From NCBI GenBank assembly GCA_947683625.1, contig CANTUR010000907.1, positions 124,001 through 188,000 of the forward strand: 64,000 bases of DNA, in the 5' to 3' direction. Position numbers and translations under genes: made by a program. Numbering within the stretch: the stretch's first letter is position 1; each line of letters opens with the position of its first letter. The notes below the pieces were generated by a model. It saw only the letters and a list, made by a program, of their open reading frames with translations, was not told the origin of the DNA and searched no databases. Below, one piece after another: positions 1 through 11,291 of the stretch. Source of the DNA: Mallotus nudiflorus (lineage: Eukaryota; Streptophyta; Magnoliopsida; Malpighiales; Euphorbiaceae).

Positions 1-146
1 TGACGTTGTACACTTGTTTTAATTTAATGGAGAGATTTCTTTCCTTTGTTCATTGAAAAAAAAAAAAAACCAAGGCATTTCATATAGCAAGCAGCAAACA
101 GTTTCTGTTGAGACTTTATCTTAATTTAGAGTATTGAACTAATATC

Positions 147-628
147 ATGGCTGCTGCTGCTGCTTCTTCTCAACCCAAGAAGTATGATGTGTTCGTTAGT
201 TTTAGAGGTTCAGATGTGCGCGATGGTTTTGTAAGCCATCTCCATAGAGCTTTAGAAGAAGAGGGAGTTGATGTCTTTGTGGATAAAAACCTTGAAAGAG
301 GAGAAGATATCTCAATGTCCCTCGTGGAAACAATTGAACAATCTCATCTTGCTTTAGTCATTTTCTCTGAAAACTATGCATTTTCCCCATGGTGTTTAGA
401 TGAGCTTGTGAAGATACTCGAGTGCAAGCAAACAATGGGACAGATAGTTATACCTGTTTTTTATGGAGTAGATCCAACCCATGTTCAAGAGCTCACAGGT
501 AATTTTGGGGTTGCAGTTGGTAAGCACAAAAAAGAAAAAGGCAACTACTCTTTATGCAGAGTGGAGAGTTGGAGCCAAGCTTTACAGGAAACAGCTAATT
601 TATCAGGGCTGGCTTCCCAGGATATCAA
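147..628 (+). CDS. TNL1 exon 1, TIR domain
   Basis: Encodes the TIR fold: YDVFVSFRGSDVR opening strand, ERGEDIS in the BB-loop area, and the WCLDEL helix that carries the Glu expected to be catalytic for NAD+ cleavage in plant TIRs. It ends in phase 2 at a GTAAG donor. An in-frame TAA lies inside this donor, so retention of intron 1 would end the protein immediately after the TIR domain. Confidence 0.92.
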
Positions 629-3600
629 GTAAGCTCTTTTCTCCATTTCTTTTGATTATTGAAAAAGGAAAACAGTGTGTGTATATATATGTATATATAT
701 AATCTCATGTAAAATCAGCATTTTTATTATTAAGGGTTTGTGATTGTTTTAATATTTGAATAAAATATGGTATTTTTGGACAATATCACGTGGTACCAAA
801 ATATAAAAGAAAATCACAAATCCATGACAATAGAACATTGAAAATTATCAATAACATTTTAGAGAAATTGAACAATGTTATTCCAAGTGATTGCTATCCC
901 TCATAATGATGGCGCTAGTTTGGAACTTTTAAAAAAAAAAAAAAAAAAAAAACTGAAGACAAACTATATATTGTATTAAAATTTTTGGTAGTGATCTGAA
1001 GAAATCATCAACTGTGCGTTATTGGGTACATCTAATAAATTTATTTTGGTTTTCAAACATTTAAGAACCATTAATTAATTTATTATTTTTTTTTTTTTTT
1101 GCGAGCATTTTCACTGTGTATGTATTCTTGTGGTTGATCAGTTTGCCTTTAATACATGACCAGGCCTGATGCTAAGCTAATAGACGAGATTATCCAACAC
1201 ATTTTGAAGAAATTAAAGGATGTATTTCCAGGTGATCATTCATATAATAATGATGTGTTGGTAGGAATTGACTCACGTGTCAAGTGTGTCGAGTCATTAT
1301 TGCATCTTGAGTTAGAAGATGTGAGTGTTATAGGCATTTGGGGGATGAATGGTATCGGAAAGACCACCATCGCTAAGCAAGTATTTGATAGAATTCGCCA
1401 TCAATTTCCTGCCCAATGCTTCGTCGCAGATGTCAGGGAAACGTCAGAGAACAAAGTTGATCGTTTTCAAGGTGAAGTTCTTTCTGGATTATTAAGAACT
1501 GCAAATACAAGTGCATCTACAACAAATTTGTTATCACCTTTCAATAGAAAAAAGCTTGCAAAGAAGAAAGTTCTCATTGTTCTTGATGATGTGAGTAACT
1601 TGAAGCAAGTAGAGCTTTTAATAGGGGAAAAAGTTAAATATGGTCCATGCAGTAGAATTATTGTGACAAGCAGAGATAAACAGCTGCTGAAGAATGTGGG
1701 TGCAGAAATATACGAAGTTGAGAGATTGGATATGGATGAAGCTCTTATGCTCTTTTCCTTGCATGCCTTCAGGAAAGGTACTCCAGAAGAAGGATATGAG
1801 ATGCTCTCAAAAAGGGTGCTTATGCATGTCCAAGGCCTTCCATTAGCTCTCAAGAATTTGGGCTCTACTTTATACGGCAAAAATGTAAAAGAATGGGAAG
1901 ATGTACCGAAGAATCTAGGAGATACATTGGATGATGCGCTAATGTTTCTCGAATGGCCTGGATACCCTAAGAAATCTTTGCCAATTAGTTTTTGTGCAAA
2001 GAATCCCGTTGAGCTTGAAGGAGTTCAGGTACGCTTTAGCTTACTGTACTTTTTAAAAAGTATCAAAATATAAATTTTATTATATTCATATAAAAAAAAT
2101 ATCACTTTTAATTCAATCATATAATTATAGTAAATTTTCTGTTTCGAAAATTATATTTTATCTTTTCATATTTAAATTATAATTATAATTATAATTATTT
2201 ACTATGCAAATAAAATTTTTTAAGAAATTCATTTTGATTTTTCAGTAAATTTAAAAAAAAAATCTTAAAATAATTAATTTTGATTTTTCTCATAAATTTT
2301 AATAATTTTTTTTAAAACAATAAAAGTACTATCTATTTAATAACAATCCAATAGTACAACATTAATATAGTTATAGTTTATTATAATCTTAATAAATGTT
2401 CTACTTAACAATTATAAATTTACTTTACTTTAATATATTTGACATTAATATTATTTAAAAAAATAGCAGACTTTTGGTTTAAAATCTTATTTCTAATAAT
2501 AAACTTTAATTTTTTTAAAATAACATATGAAAATGTTAAAAATATTCTCTTAAAAAATTAAACTATTAAATTTTTAATGTCTATTTGTATTACTTCATCT
2601 CCATTAAAAATATCACTTTTATTTAAGCAATTACACTTGTTTTTATAATTTTTTAATGTAATATTATTCATTTACTCTAAAAAATTCTATCCACAATTTT
2701 TTTAAAAAAATATTTTTTATTAATAATTAGATAACGAATATTATATATTTTAAATTTAATTTTTATTTAAATTTAATAGAATATTTAAAAATCATATTTT
2801 TGTTTTGTTTATATAACAAAAATTCTAAGAACTAACTTTTAGGAAACTTTATGGCTATAATTAATTATTACATAAAGAAATTTTATTTAATTTAACGTTG
2901 GTTTTTTTCTTATTAAATTTTACTAAAGTTTCTAAAAACAATATGAGCACTATTTTATTTATATAGTTATTCAATATTATAAATTTAATAAACTTGAAAT
3001 TCATTATAATTTTAATAGATTTTTTTAAGCAACTTATAAATTTTTTAATATTTTTAACATTAATATATATTTTTTTAAAATGATTCTATATAATTATACA
3101 ACATGCTTTTAGTATTTTTGTTTATATAATAAACTAATTTTTCAAAAATTTATAGAACTATAATATAATAATTTATTATATTTTTAATAATTTTTCTACT
3201 TAAAAAATTATATAAAATTCTTTCAATATTGTTTATGTTGATATTATTTGTAATTAATTAATTATATATAATTTTATTTTAATTATTTACTTATTAAATT
3301 TAATTTGATAAGACTTGTAAAATTGCATTATCTAATATTTATTGAACATTTTGTTTGAAATCTTATTTCAAATAATAAATTTTAATATTTTTAAAAGTAA
3401 CATATGAAAAATGTTAAAACTATTCTGTCAAATAAACTATTAAACTATTCTCTCAAAAAAATTAATATATTTAGTTTTTAGTGTCTATTTGTATTAATTT
3501 ATCTGTATAAAAAAAATATCACTTTTATTTTAGCAATTGCATTTCATATTTTTCAACATTTTTTAATGTTAATATTTTTTTTACTCTAACAAAATTCTAT

Positions 3601-6172
3601 AAACCATTTTTTTAAAAAAAAATTATTTTTTAGTTGATAATGAGATAATGAATATTAATTTTAAATTAACTTAATTTAATTTGTTATTATATATTTTGTT
3701 TATATAGCAAAAAATCTATGACCTAACTTTTAGAAAAATTTATGGCTACAATTAATTATTAGATAATAAAATTCAGTTAATTTAAAATTAGTTATTTTCT
3801 TTATAAATTTTAGTAAATTTTCTAAAATATAGCTATTAAAAATATTATAAATTTAATAGACTTGTAATTTATTATAATTTCAACAGATTTGCTATTTAAA
3901 CAATTATATATTATTTTTCAACATTTGTTAACGTTAATATTTTTTGCTTAAAAAAATAATTCTATACAATCACACAACACACTTTTAACATTTTTATTTA
4001 TATAATAATCTAATTTTACAAATTTCACCGAGTTATAATATAATAATTTATTACATTCTTATTAAATTTTTATTTAAATAATTATACAGAATTATTTCAA
4101 CATTTTTAAATTAATAATTTTTTGTAATTAATTATTTTATAAATAATTTTAATTTTATTTATTTACTTATGAAATTTAATTTAATAAGACTTATAGGATT
4201 ATATCATCTAATTTTATTTATATTAAATAACATAAAAGCAAATCTAATTAAAATGAAAAAGCTATTTTCAATAAAATTAGATCTAACTTTTTAATTCATT
4301 TAGTTTTTGCTAAAGACAAATAGAAGTTAACCTAATTAAATAGAAAACATATATACTTATAATTAAATTTGAATTAAATTAAATTAATTTTTATTAGATA
4401 TAAAATAATTAGAATAGAAAATATATTTGAAATTAAATTAAAAATTATATTTTAATTAATTCTATTTAGTTTTTATTAGCAAATGACTAAACCATCCCAC
4501 ATTTTTATAACAATAAGTGAACTGATTTTATATATATATATATATATATATACACTAATTTAACATGCCAAAGTTTATATTATTTAAGTGTTACATCTTC
4601 TTTCCTTGCAGAATTTTGAAAATTTGAGCGTAATTGATCTTAGCCACTGCGAGTATCTTTTCAGCATTCCAGACTTATCTACAGCCATAAATCTTGTAGT
4701 CTTAAGGTTGAAGGATTGTACTAGTTTGGTGGAGATTTCGCCATCTATTAAATATCTGAGGAAGCTTGCTGAATTGGATTTATCATGCTGTACCAATCTT
4801 CGGATACTACCGAGCTGCCTCCATTTGGAAAATCTCAAGAGACTTGTTCTCTTTAATTGCTCAAAAATCCAAAATTTGCCGAACATTCCATGCTATGAAA
4901 GGCACGATCGAATTGCAATAGAACAAGTAGTGCCCTCATCATCCTTTCAACTTTATGAATTAGATTTGTGGCAGTGTGATAGGCTGCGGAGTCTTCCGGA
5001 CAACATTTGCAGTTTGAAATGTCTTAGCGAGTTAAGCGTGCGTTGTTGTAAAAATCTACATAGACTGCCTGAGCACTTGGGAAATCTAGAATCTCTGACT
5101 TTTCTTGATGCAGGAGGAAGAAGTATAGAAGGACTACCAGACAGTGTTTGTAATCTGAAAAAGCTTACATCTATAAATGTTAGTGGATGTTGGAATCTAG
5201 TACGACTGCCAGTGAAATTGAGAGATCTATCAACTCTTCTCAAGTTTTTAGCATGTAGCAGTGGTATCAAATATTTGCCGCAGCTTCCATCATCTCTACA
5301 GGATCTACGTCTAGATCATTGCGTATCACTAGAATCAACATCACTTCAACTGGTCAAGGAATTAGCCCATGTTAGAGATTTTATGTTTTTCGGGTGCCCA
5401 AATTTGGGAGAGGAGGAACGTAATAAAATGATGGACCACGCATTGGAACGACCCTTCAACATAACTAATCACCGGGTATCGTCCTATTGTTCTCTGCTAT
5501 TTTTCTAAAATTCAAATTAGGAAGATTCATGCCTACACTCAATTGTTGGATGTGCTGACATACTCTGAATATCTTATATTTGATCAATAAATTATTAATA
5601 CATATAATATATGATGTAAATTCACCTGCTGGGTACAAACGGAGTAGGCAATAATTTCCGGTGAGTAACCATACTTATTACCAATGTATTTATCATAAAA
5701 CTGATGTGTTTATTTCTGTTTTATTTGTTAGCAGTTTGGCAAGGATCTCTACTTATGTTTCCCAGGAAGTGAAGTAGCGGAAAAAATCAAGCATAAAAAC
5801 AAATGCGGATCTTCTCTGTCTCTGACAATACCACAATGTGAACGGTGGTCAGACATTCGAGGTTTCTACTTTTGTGCTGTTGTTGATCCCAATTTCTTGT
5901 GTCAATGCCGCTGTTATAGTCTTCAATGTGAAATCGTTCTCGACTTGTGTAGTAGATCTTCCTTTTGTCAATTTATGCATCTTGAATCAGGACACCTGTT
6001 CCTTTGGCGTCGGGGTTTCATTGCGGGTAAATTTTCTACGGATACAGTAGTCTTCTCATTTTTCCTTGAAGATAATGACAATAAATCACGCTGTTATGAT
6101 GCGATAATTGAGTGTGGAGTCCATCCAATATTCTATGATCATGATGAAGTTTGCCTTGAAACGGAAGAATAG
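147..6172 (+). CDS. TNL1: TIR-NB-ARC-LRR resistance protein with internal ARC2 deletion
   Basis: A TNL-class intracellular immune receptor gene, which normally senses pathogen effectors and signals through the NADase activity of its TIR domain. Four exons, 147-628, 1164-2028, 4612-5475 and 5735-6172, join in phase to 882 residues without a stop. The order is TIR (about 12-145), truncated NB-ARC (162-435), LRR (450-737) and C-JID (738-882). All introns are GT-AG. The NB-ARC exon runs straight from the ARC1 region into sequence that belongs to the pre-LRR exon of TNL2, so RNBS-D, the MHD motif and the first part of the LRR are missing, yet the frame is kept. The start ATG lies in the same context (ctaatatcATGgctgct) as that of TNL2. 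Without ARC2 the protein may not lock ADP; it could be inactive, autoactive or a decoy. An assembly error at the deletion is the main alternative. Confidence 0.88.
836..900 (+). pseudogene. Fossil copy of NB-ARC exon start inside TNL1 intron 1
   Basis: A stretch of about 60 bases resembles the first codons of the NB-ARC exon (gaaaattatcaataacatt and aacaatgttattcc). It is followed by AT-rich sequence and the real exon at 1164. The equivalent decoy in TNL2 lies at 60569. The TNL1 copy has lost its acceptor and reads through stops. It shows that the partial exon duplication is older than the split of the two genes. Confidence 0.6.
1164..2028 (+). CDS. TNL1 exon 2, NB-ARC truncated and fused to pre-LRR sequence
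   Basis: Contains the P-loop (GMNGIGKTT, residues 221-229, with Asn where TNL2 has Gly), RNBS-A, kinase-2 (VLIVLDDVS), RNBS-B (SRIIVTSRDKQ) and the GLPL motif (QGLPLALK). After ...GDTLDDA the sequence changes abruptly to LMFLEWPGYPKKSLP, which matches the pre-LRR exon of TNL2 (LESLPIGFCAANLVEL). About 190 residues of ARC2, intron 2 and about 70 residues of exon 3 are therefore deleted. A second small deletion before EGVQ removes about 11 further residues. The donor CAG|GTACGC in phase 0 is kept. Confidence 0.88.
2029..4611 (+). repeat. TNL1 intron 2, AT-rich with internal duplication
   Basis: A 2.58 kb intron of nearly pure A/T. It contains two diverged direct copies of a unit of about 880 bases, the first from about 2485 and the second from about 3360. 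Shared landmarks are aataacatatgaaaatgtt, gtctatttgtatta and gataatgaatatta. A third copy of part of it lies outside the gene at 19857-20760. No coding potential is seen. The acceptor is ttccttgcag at 4602-4611. Confidence 0.75.
4612..5475 (+). CDS. TNL1 exon 3, leucine-rich repeats
   Basis: Encodes irregular TNL-type LRRs, the effector-recognition surface. Repeats follow the LxxLxLSxCxxLxxLP pattern: LSVIDLSHCEYLFSIP, LAELDLSCCTNLRILP, LYELDLWQCDRLRSLP, LTSINVSGCWNLVRLP. It opens and closes in phase 0 and splices CGG|GTATCG to the C-JID exon. It aligns along its whole length with the TNL2 exon at 62496-63362 but differs at many solvent-exposed positions, as expected for receptor paralogs. 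Confidence 0.9.
5735..6172 (+). CDS. TNL1 exon 4, C-JID (post-LRR jelly-roll) domain
   Basis: An open frame of 145 residues after a ttatttgttagcag acceptor. It carries the C-JID signature FPGSEVAEKIKHK, followed by SLSLTIPQ and a GFYFCAVVD strand. In TNLs of known structure this beta-sandwich helps bind the effector. It is Cys-rich (CQCRCY) and ends at TAG. It splices in phase 0 from the LRR exon, so it belongs to TNL1 even though the LRR frame reads on to a stop at 5508 without splicing. Confidence 0.87.
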   Translation, partial: FGKDLYLCFPGSEVAEKIKHKNKCGSSLSLTIPQCERWSDIRGFYFCAVVDPNFLCQCRCYSLQCEIVLDLCSRSSFCQFMHLESGHLFLWRRGFIAGKFSTDTVVFSFFLEDNDNKSRCYDAIIECGVHPIFYDHDEVCLETEE

Positions 6173-8984
6173 CCTCACTCTGGGAATTGTTGCACCACCG
6201 CGGTACTTGGGATTGGCAAAAAACAATTCAAAGCTTCAGTACTTCATTTTTCATTTCTAACACCACTAGTATCACTGCAACACCATTGCTGAGCGTTGTA
6301 TAGCGTTAGTGTTGTTGCTGACTTTGTTTTGTTATGTTATTACTGTGATCTTTCTTTTGTTTTTTTGTTTTTTGATTTCTTCACTTAGTTTTGGATAATG
6401 TTTTATGTGTCGCTACGGCATATTACTATAATTCTTCTGACTCATACTAAAAATTACAAAAATAAAATATGAATAAATAAATTATAAATTAAATGTGTTT
6501 AAATTATGGTACAATTAGTTTACTCAGTTCCTTTTAAATTTTTTAGTTCTATCAATTTAATTAATTGTTCAATTAAAATAGATGTTCTTGAATAATTATA
6601 TAATTTTTTGGGGGCAATTTTTTTTATACAATTCATAAAAGTAGGAATTCCTCTTTTCTAATAATATATCAACTTTTTAAACTATCACTAATTAATAAAA
6701 TATAATAATTTAACTTTTTTAAAATCTCTCATATATATATATATATATATAAAAAACCCTTATACATTACTATTTTACTTTTTTTAATTTTATTTTTAAA
6801 AAAATTAGATTTTTAAAATTGTCCATTTTTTTTATACTATTAAACAAATACAGGCAAACTATAATTTAACAAAAAAATAATTGTCTTTTAGTGGCCATGC
6901 ATATCGCTATCCTAATATTTATGGGTTGTATTCTCTTTCAGAAGGGAGTACCTGTTGGCTTAGGTATAGTTAACTATTGACATCATCATACTCTAATTTT
7001 CCAATATTATTATTAGTAAAATTTTCTTCTTATCTAAAAACAGCATTGCTTTTTTTTTTTTAACTATTTTTAATTTTGGATTATTCGGTTCTAAAAAGGA
7101 ATAAAATTTTGGACCGATTAATTTTCTCTTTTAGAGCAAGGTGAGGGCCACATTGAACCTTTGGTGCATACTGCTCAATTCCTTCAGTGAATTCTGAATC
7201 AAAAAATGCAAAGGACTTCATTTCTTAATTAAAAAGAAATGGTTGTGTTTTTGTTTCCATGAACAAGAAAAGGAAAAGGAGAAAGTTAAGTCATTTTAAC
7301 ACAAGTGAATTTGATTATAGTAATTGATGATGTACTTCCTTAATTAGAAGTAAAATTTACTTATAAAATGCTAAACTTATGACCAATCAAAACATGTCTT
7401 CCTTTCGCGTGAGAACTTCAATCTAGCCAAGCCTCTTCTGGATCCAATAGTCTTTCCATTGTTTTTGCTGAAGACCAGAAATGGTTGATGCTATAATTGA
7501 GTGTTTTACACTCGGTCAATAAAAAATGTGACATATATTGTTACAAAACTAACCATTGGATAAGCCAAAATCTCATAAATAATTATATAAGATAATTGGT
7601 AGAATCTATGTTATAGAACTGTATTACTCTTCCTAATTGGTAGAATAATGCATGCAGTATTAGAATAGCAGAAAATGGCGTTCAATTGATAGCTTCTTTG
7701 TGGCAGTTTACAGTAACATAACTGTCCTAGTTTAAATTTAATAAAAAGATACTAAATTTAATTGCTAAAAGTTAAAAGTTAGCTACGGAATTTAAATATT
7801 ATGTATCTACTTTTCATATTTTTAGCTATATAACTTATAATAATAAAACTAATTGTAAAAAAATATTAAATTTAATTGCTACAAAATATAAATTATGTAG
7901 CAAAAAGTTTTAATTATTAGCCACAGAAGTAAATGAAATATATATGTAGGAACAGATGTATAGAGTCAATAAAACAATATAACATCCCATTTTATTTTTA
8001 AATTAAAATTTAGTTTATATATATATATAAAAGAAAACTAATAATTTTTTTGATAGAAAAAAACTAATAATTATTATTATAAATATAGGAAGAAAAAAAA
8101 TTTTATTGTTCGTTTTCAATGTGGAATTTAATACCTTTTAATTTCATATTTGTATTTTATTAATTTGCCACAATTTAATTATTATAGCTAAAATTTTATA
8201 AAACTAGCTAGAAATTATTGTTATGACTAATAAAATATTTTAGCCATCAATCTGTTTGGTTTGTAGCTTAAATATCATGGCTAAAATGTTAATTTTAGCC
8301 ATAAAATAATTTATATTTATGGTTAATTAATATTATTAGCTACGACCTTAATTTTTATAGCCAATTATCCATGGTTAAATATACAATAAATATTTTAACT
8401 ATATAACTTTTGATGCATATAACTAATAAGTACAATTAACTATATAGTTGTAATTTTTATGGCTATAAATTATATTTAGTCAAAATTTTTTAATTTGTTA
8501 TAAAATTGTGTGGCTGTATCTATGAATTATAGTAGTGATATATAAATACTGTACTGTACCATTTTTTATTCTTTCCTATCAAACTTTAATGTTCTTCACA
8601 AAAATCAATTGATGATTCTCACTCCCATTAGTCTTTTCATTTTGATTCAATGTTGAGTGCTTGTCATATTACATAAAAATTATTTGAGTTCTATTCAAAA
8701 CATTTCAGTCATATGTTTATAAAAGAAAAAAAAAAAACATGATTAACGATTTTAGTTCGTTGCTATATGTAAATGGCTAAAATTTGAGAATAAAAAAGAA
8801 ACAAGTTATCTCAACTTTAACCCAATTATTAATTAAATTTTATTTTAAAATTTATTTCAATTTGATCCATCAATTTTAAAAATCGTATCTATTATATTCA
8901 ATTTTATTTGAAAGATCTAATTATAGTTTCAAAAATTATTTTTAGATCCATATTAAATAAATTTTACACTTACATTACAACAAA
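6173..8984. other. TNL1 3' UTR and AT-rich flank
   Basis: No gene is seen. Overlapping AATAAA-like hexamers at about 6461-6482 are candidate poly(A) signals. At 6262-6320 lies a motif (cactgcaacaccattgctg...gttgtatagcgttag) that recurs at 19671, 22831 and 24704. The 7230-7330 stretch resembles the region just upstream of TNL2 (50100-50230; both contain gtttccatgaaca), as expected if the genes were once adjacent tandem copies. Confidence 0.6.
7714..8770. repeat. Dispersed AT-rich repeat, copy 1
   Basis: About 1 kb that is repeated, diverged and in the same orientation, at about 20777-21830. Landmarks in both copies are taacataactgtcct, the run of tagcca/gctaaaa words, and gattcaatgttgagtgcttg followed by catttcagtcatatg. 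The tagcca words point both ways, suggesting an old non-autonomous DNA element, but no clear terminal inverted repeat was found. Confidence 0.6.
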
Positions 8985-9703
8985 ATAGCTTATTTGTTAT
9001 AGATAAAATTGTCACATATATTATAAAATTGTAACGATATATTAATTGTGACAATAAAAAATTGTCACGGAATTATCACGTAATACCTCGTTATAAATAG
9101 TCTATTGTAAAATGTGTCAATAAAAAATTGGTACTAATAATATTTTTTTATGACAATAAATTGAATGTCACAAAAAATATTTAATGTGACAACATATATT
9201 GTAACAATTAAAATTATAATTGTCACATAAAAATTATATTGTCACAAATACATTACTATTTTTCATGACAATATAATTTATTGTTCCAAAAAGTACAAAT
9301 AGTGACATTATTAATTGTCACATTAATTATACTAACTAATCATTCTTATATTTAATTTTATCATCAAAAACATCATTTAAATTTTAACTACTTTCAATTT
9401 TTATATAATATTTTATATAAAATTTTAACTTTTAATATTTAAAAAAAATTTAATTTAATAGTTATCATAACTACCATAACAAAATAACAATATGATAATT
9501 TTTTATTTGAAACAATTTATAGAGAAAAGTTGGAACCACTTGTTTACTTACTAACAATGTGGAATTCAATAACAAGAAATTAAAAGTGACAAAAAAATAT
9601 ATTTTGTGATAATATAATATTAAATTGACACAAATATAAAACTTTATTCGTTACAACTTTTTACTTATAACAAAAAAAAATCTATTATATTTATAATAGT
9701 GAC
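8985..9703. repeat. DNA-transposon-like patch with TTGTCAC/GTGACAA motifs, left part
   Basis: More than ten copies of TTGTCAC or its complement GTGACAA are scattered in both orientations. This is the layout of subterminal repeats of plant hAT, CACTA or Mutator-type elements. The patch is cut by the gypsy element at 9704 and resumes at 19064. No transposase ORF and no terminal repeats were identified, so the class is open. Confidence 0.55.
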
Positions 9704-10096
9704 TGATAATTGGTTTCCAGAACTATTGGGCTCGGCGTCGTTGAAATCACGAACAGAAGGCAAGTGAGAGGTGGGGAGGATCCCCACGAACACTCTGATA
9801 CCTAAGTTAGATAATAGAAGCAAGGAGAATGCAAGATAACTATAATATACGAGAATGAGATGTCCCCTTGTGAGGGATGTAGGGTTCTATATATAGTAAT
9901 ACTTAAACTTGGATGGAGTCAGATTCCGTGTGGGAGAGTGAATCATAATCTTAGTAGGGGAGTGTTCCTTTTGTGCTTAGGACTCCACTTTGGGGTAGTT
10001 CTCATTCCGGACGGATCTGCCTTCTTGTTTATCAAAGTGTCCCTATTTAGAGGGTAAGAGACCCCTAATTAGACGGGAACATTCTAGATGGTATCA
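9704..10096 (-). repeat. 3' LTR of the Tat element
   Basis: 393 bases, TGATA...TATCA, paired with 18670-19063. It contains the same TATA-like ctatatatagtaata string as the other LTR. The GTGAC duplication abuts it at 9699. Confidence 0.93.
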
Positions 10097-10111
10097 AGAG
10101 TCCCCCTTGAA
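10097..10111 (-). other. Polypurine tract of the Tat element
   Basis: On the minus strand the tract reads CAAGGGGGACTCT and directly abuts the 3' LTR. This fixes the element's orientation and agrees with the direction of gag-pol. Confidence 0.8.
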
Positions 10112-10380
10112 GTATTCGGATATTTATGTCTGTCACGTCTGGGTAGGATGTTGATGCTCTCATAAGGGATATAAGATGGTAATAGAGGCTAGTGAGCTGA
10201 GGTGGCCAGCCTCAGTCACAGTGAGTAGAGCTCGGTGCCGAGTATCTGGATGGTCGTCGTTGAATCGTAAGCTGTAGAGTTGGGGCACCTGCCAAGTGCA
10301 TATGAACACCACAATAGATTAACCCGTCCGTTTAGGAATATGATGGAACCAGTCATCACTGGATTTTTTATGCTCGGTGC

Positions 10381-10790
10381 ATGGACATGAGGCTTTTCGA
10401 GCTCAGATCCTCAATACTACATAAGCAACTTGAGGGTGCCAGCTTCAGTCACTGGACTTAGATATACGAGGCTTAGATGCTCAGTTCAAAGACACGAGGC
10501 TTACATGTTCGGAACCTCAGTACTACAGAAGCGACCTGAGGGTGCCAGCTTCAGTCATTAGACTTAGATGTGCAAGGCTTAGATGCTCGGTTCAAGGACG
10601 CGAGGCTTACATGCTTGGAACCTCAGTACTACGGAAGTACCCTGAGGGTACTAGCTTCAGTCGCTGGACTTAGATGCGCGAGACTTAGATGCTCGGTTCA
10701 AGGACACGAGGCTTACATGCTCGGAACCTCAGTACTACGGAAGCGACCTAAGGGTGCCAGCTTCAGTCACCGGACTTAAATGTGCGGATA
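10381..10790. repeat. 106-base tandem array in the Tat element
   Basis: Just under four copies with a regular 106-base step: the word agcttcagtc starts at 10441, 10547, 10653 and 10759. Within each unit, gaggctta and cggaacctcagtactac recur. It lies between the antisense gene's promoter and the 3' LTR, where Tat elements often carry hypervariable tandem repeats. Short ORFs across it are repeat artefacts. Confidence 0.9.
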
Positions 10791-11087
10791 CTCGGAATGG
10801 GCTGGAAACGATGTTTGAAATGTCTTCCGAGTTGCTTGTCGAATCAGCCCAGTCGAAAAGTGGGCAGGCTGACACGTGGTGGTATCACTTCAAATCTTAG
10901 GGATTCATAATTGAAATCGTGTGAGTGATACATCATTTTGTATGTCGTTAAACAAAGCGTTTGTGCGGCCGTTATCGCGACTCCTCATCTAATGGTCTTT
11001 TTTATTCCCAAAAGGCCCCTAGTGGCCTAGGGAGGAACGCAGCAATAATGAGGGCAGTTAATGGCGTGCTTCCAAATTCTTCCGTGT

Positions 11088-11099
11088 CTCTATAAATAC
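11088..11099 (+). promoter_or_regulatory. Candidate TATA box for the antisense gene
   Basis: ctctataaatac is a near-ideal plant TATA box on the plus strand, opposite to the element's own genes. It is about 195 bases upstream of the ATG at 11292 and is followed by a CT-rich leader typical of plant 5' UTRs. Confidence 0.6.
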
Positions 11100-11291
11100 A
11101 GTTGCATTTGTTAACTGGCATATTTTGCTTCTTTTGCTTTTCTGTCATATTGCCTTTGCTACATTGCTATCGCCTCCACTGTTTCCATTTCTTCCTGTTG
11201 TAGTTCTTGCTTGTGGCGACCAGGTGATTCTTTCATCTTTCTTCTTCCTTTTTTTGCTCCTTTCTGTTATTGCGTGTTTCCCTTCTCCACT

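Noticed and set aside
4588..5508. LRR reading frame running to a stop at 5508 as the TNL1 C-terminus
   Set aside because: A GT donor at 5476 and an acceptor before 5735 lead in phase to a C-JID exon, and the donor codon is conserved in TNL2.
10570..10779. Plus-strand ORF of 69 codons
   Set aside because: Lies wholly within the 106-base tandem array.
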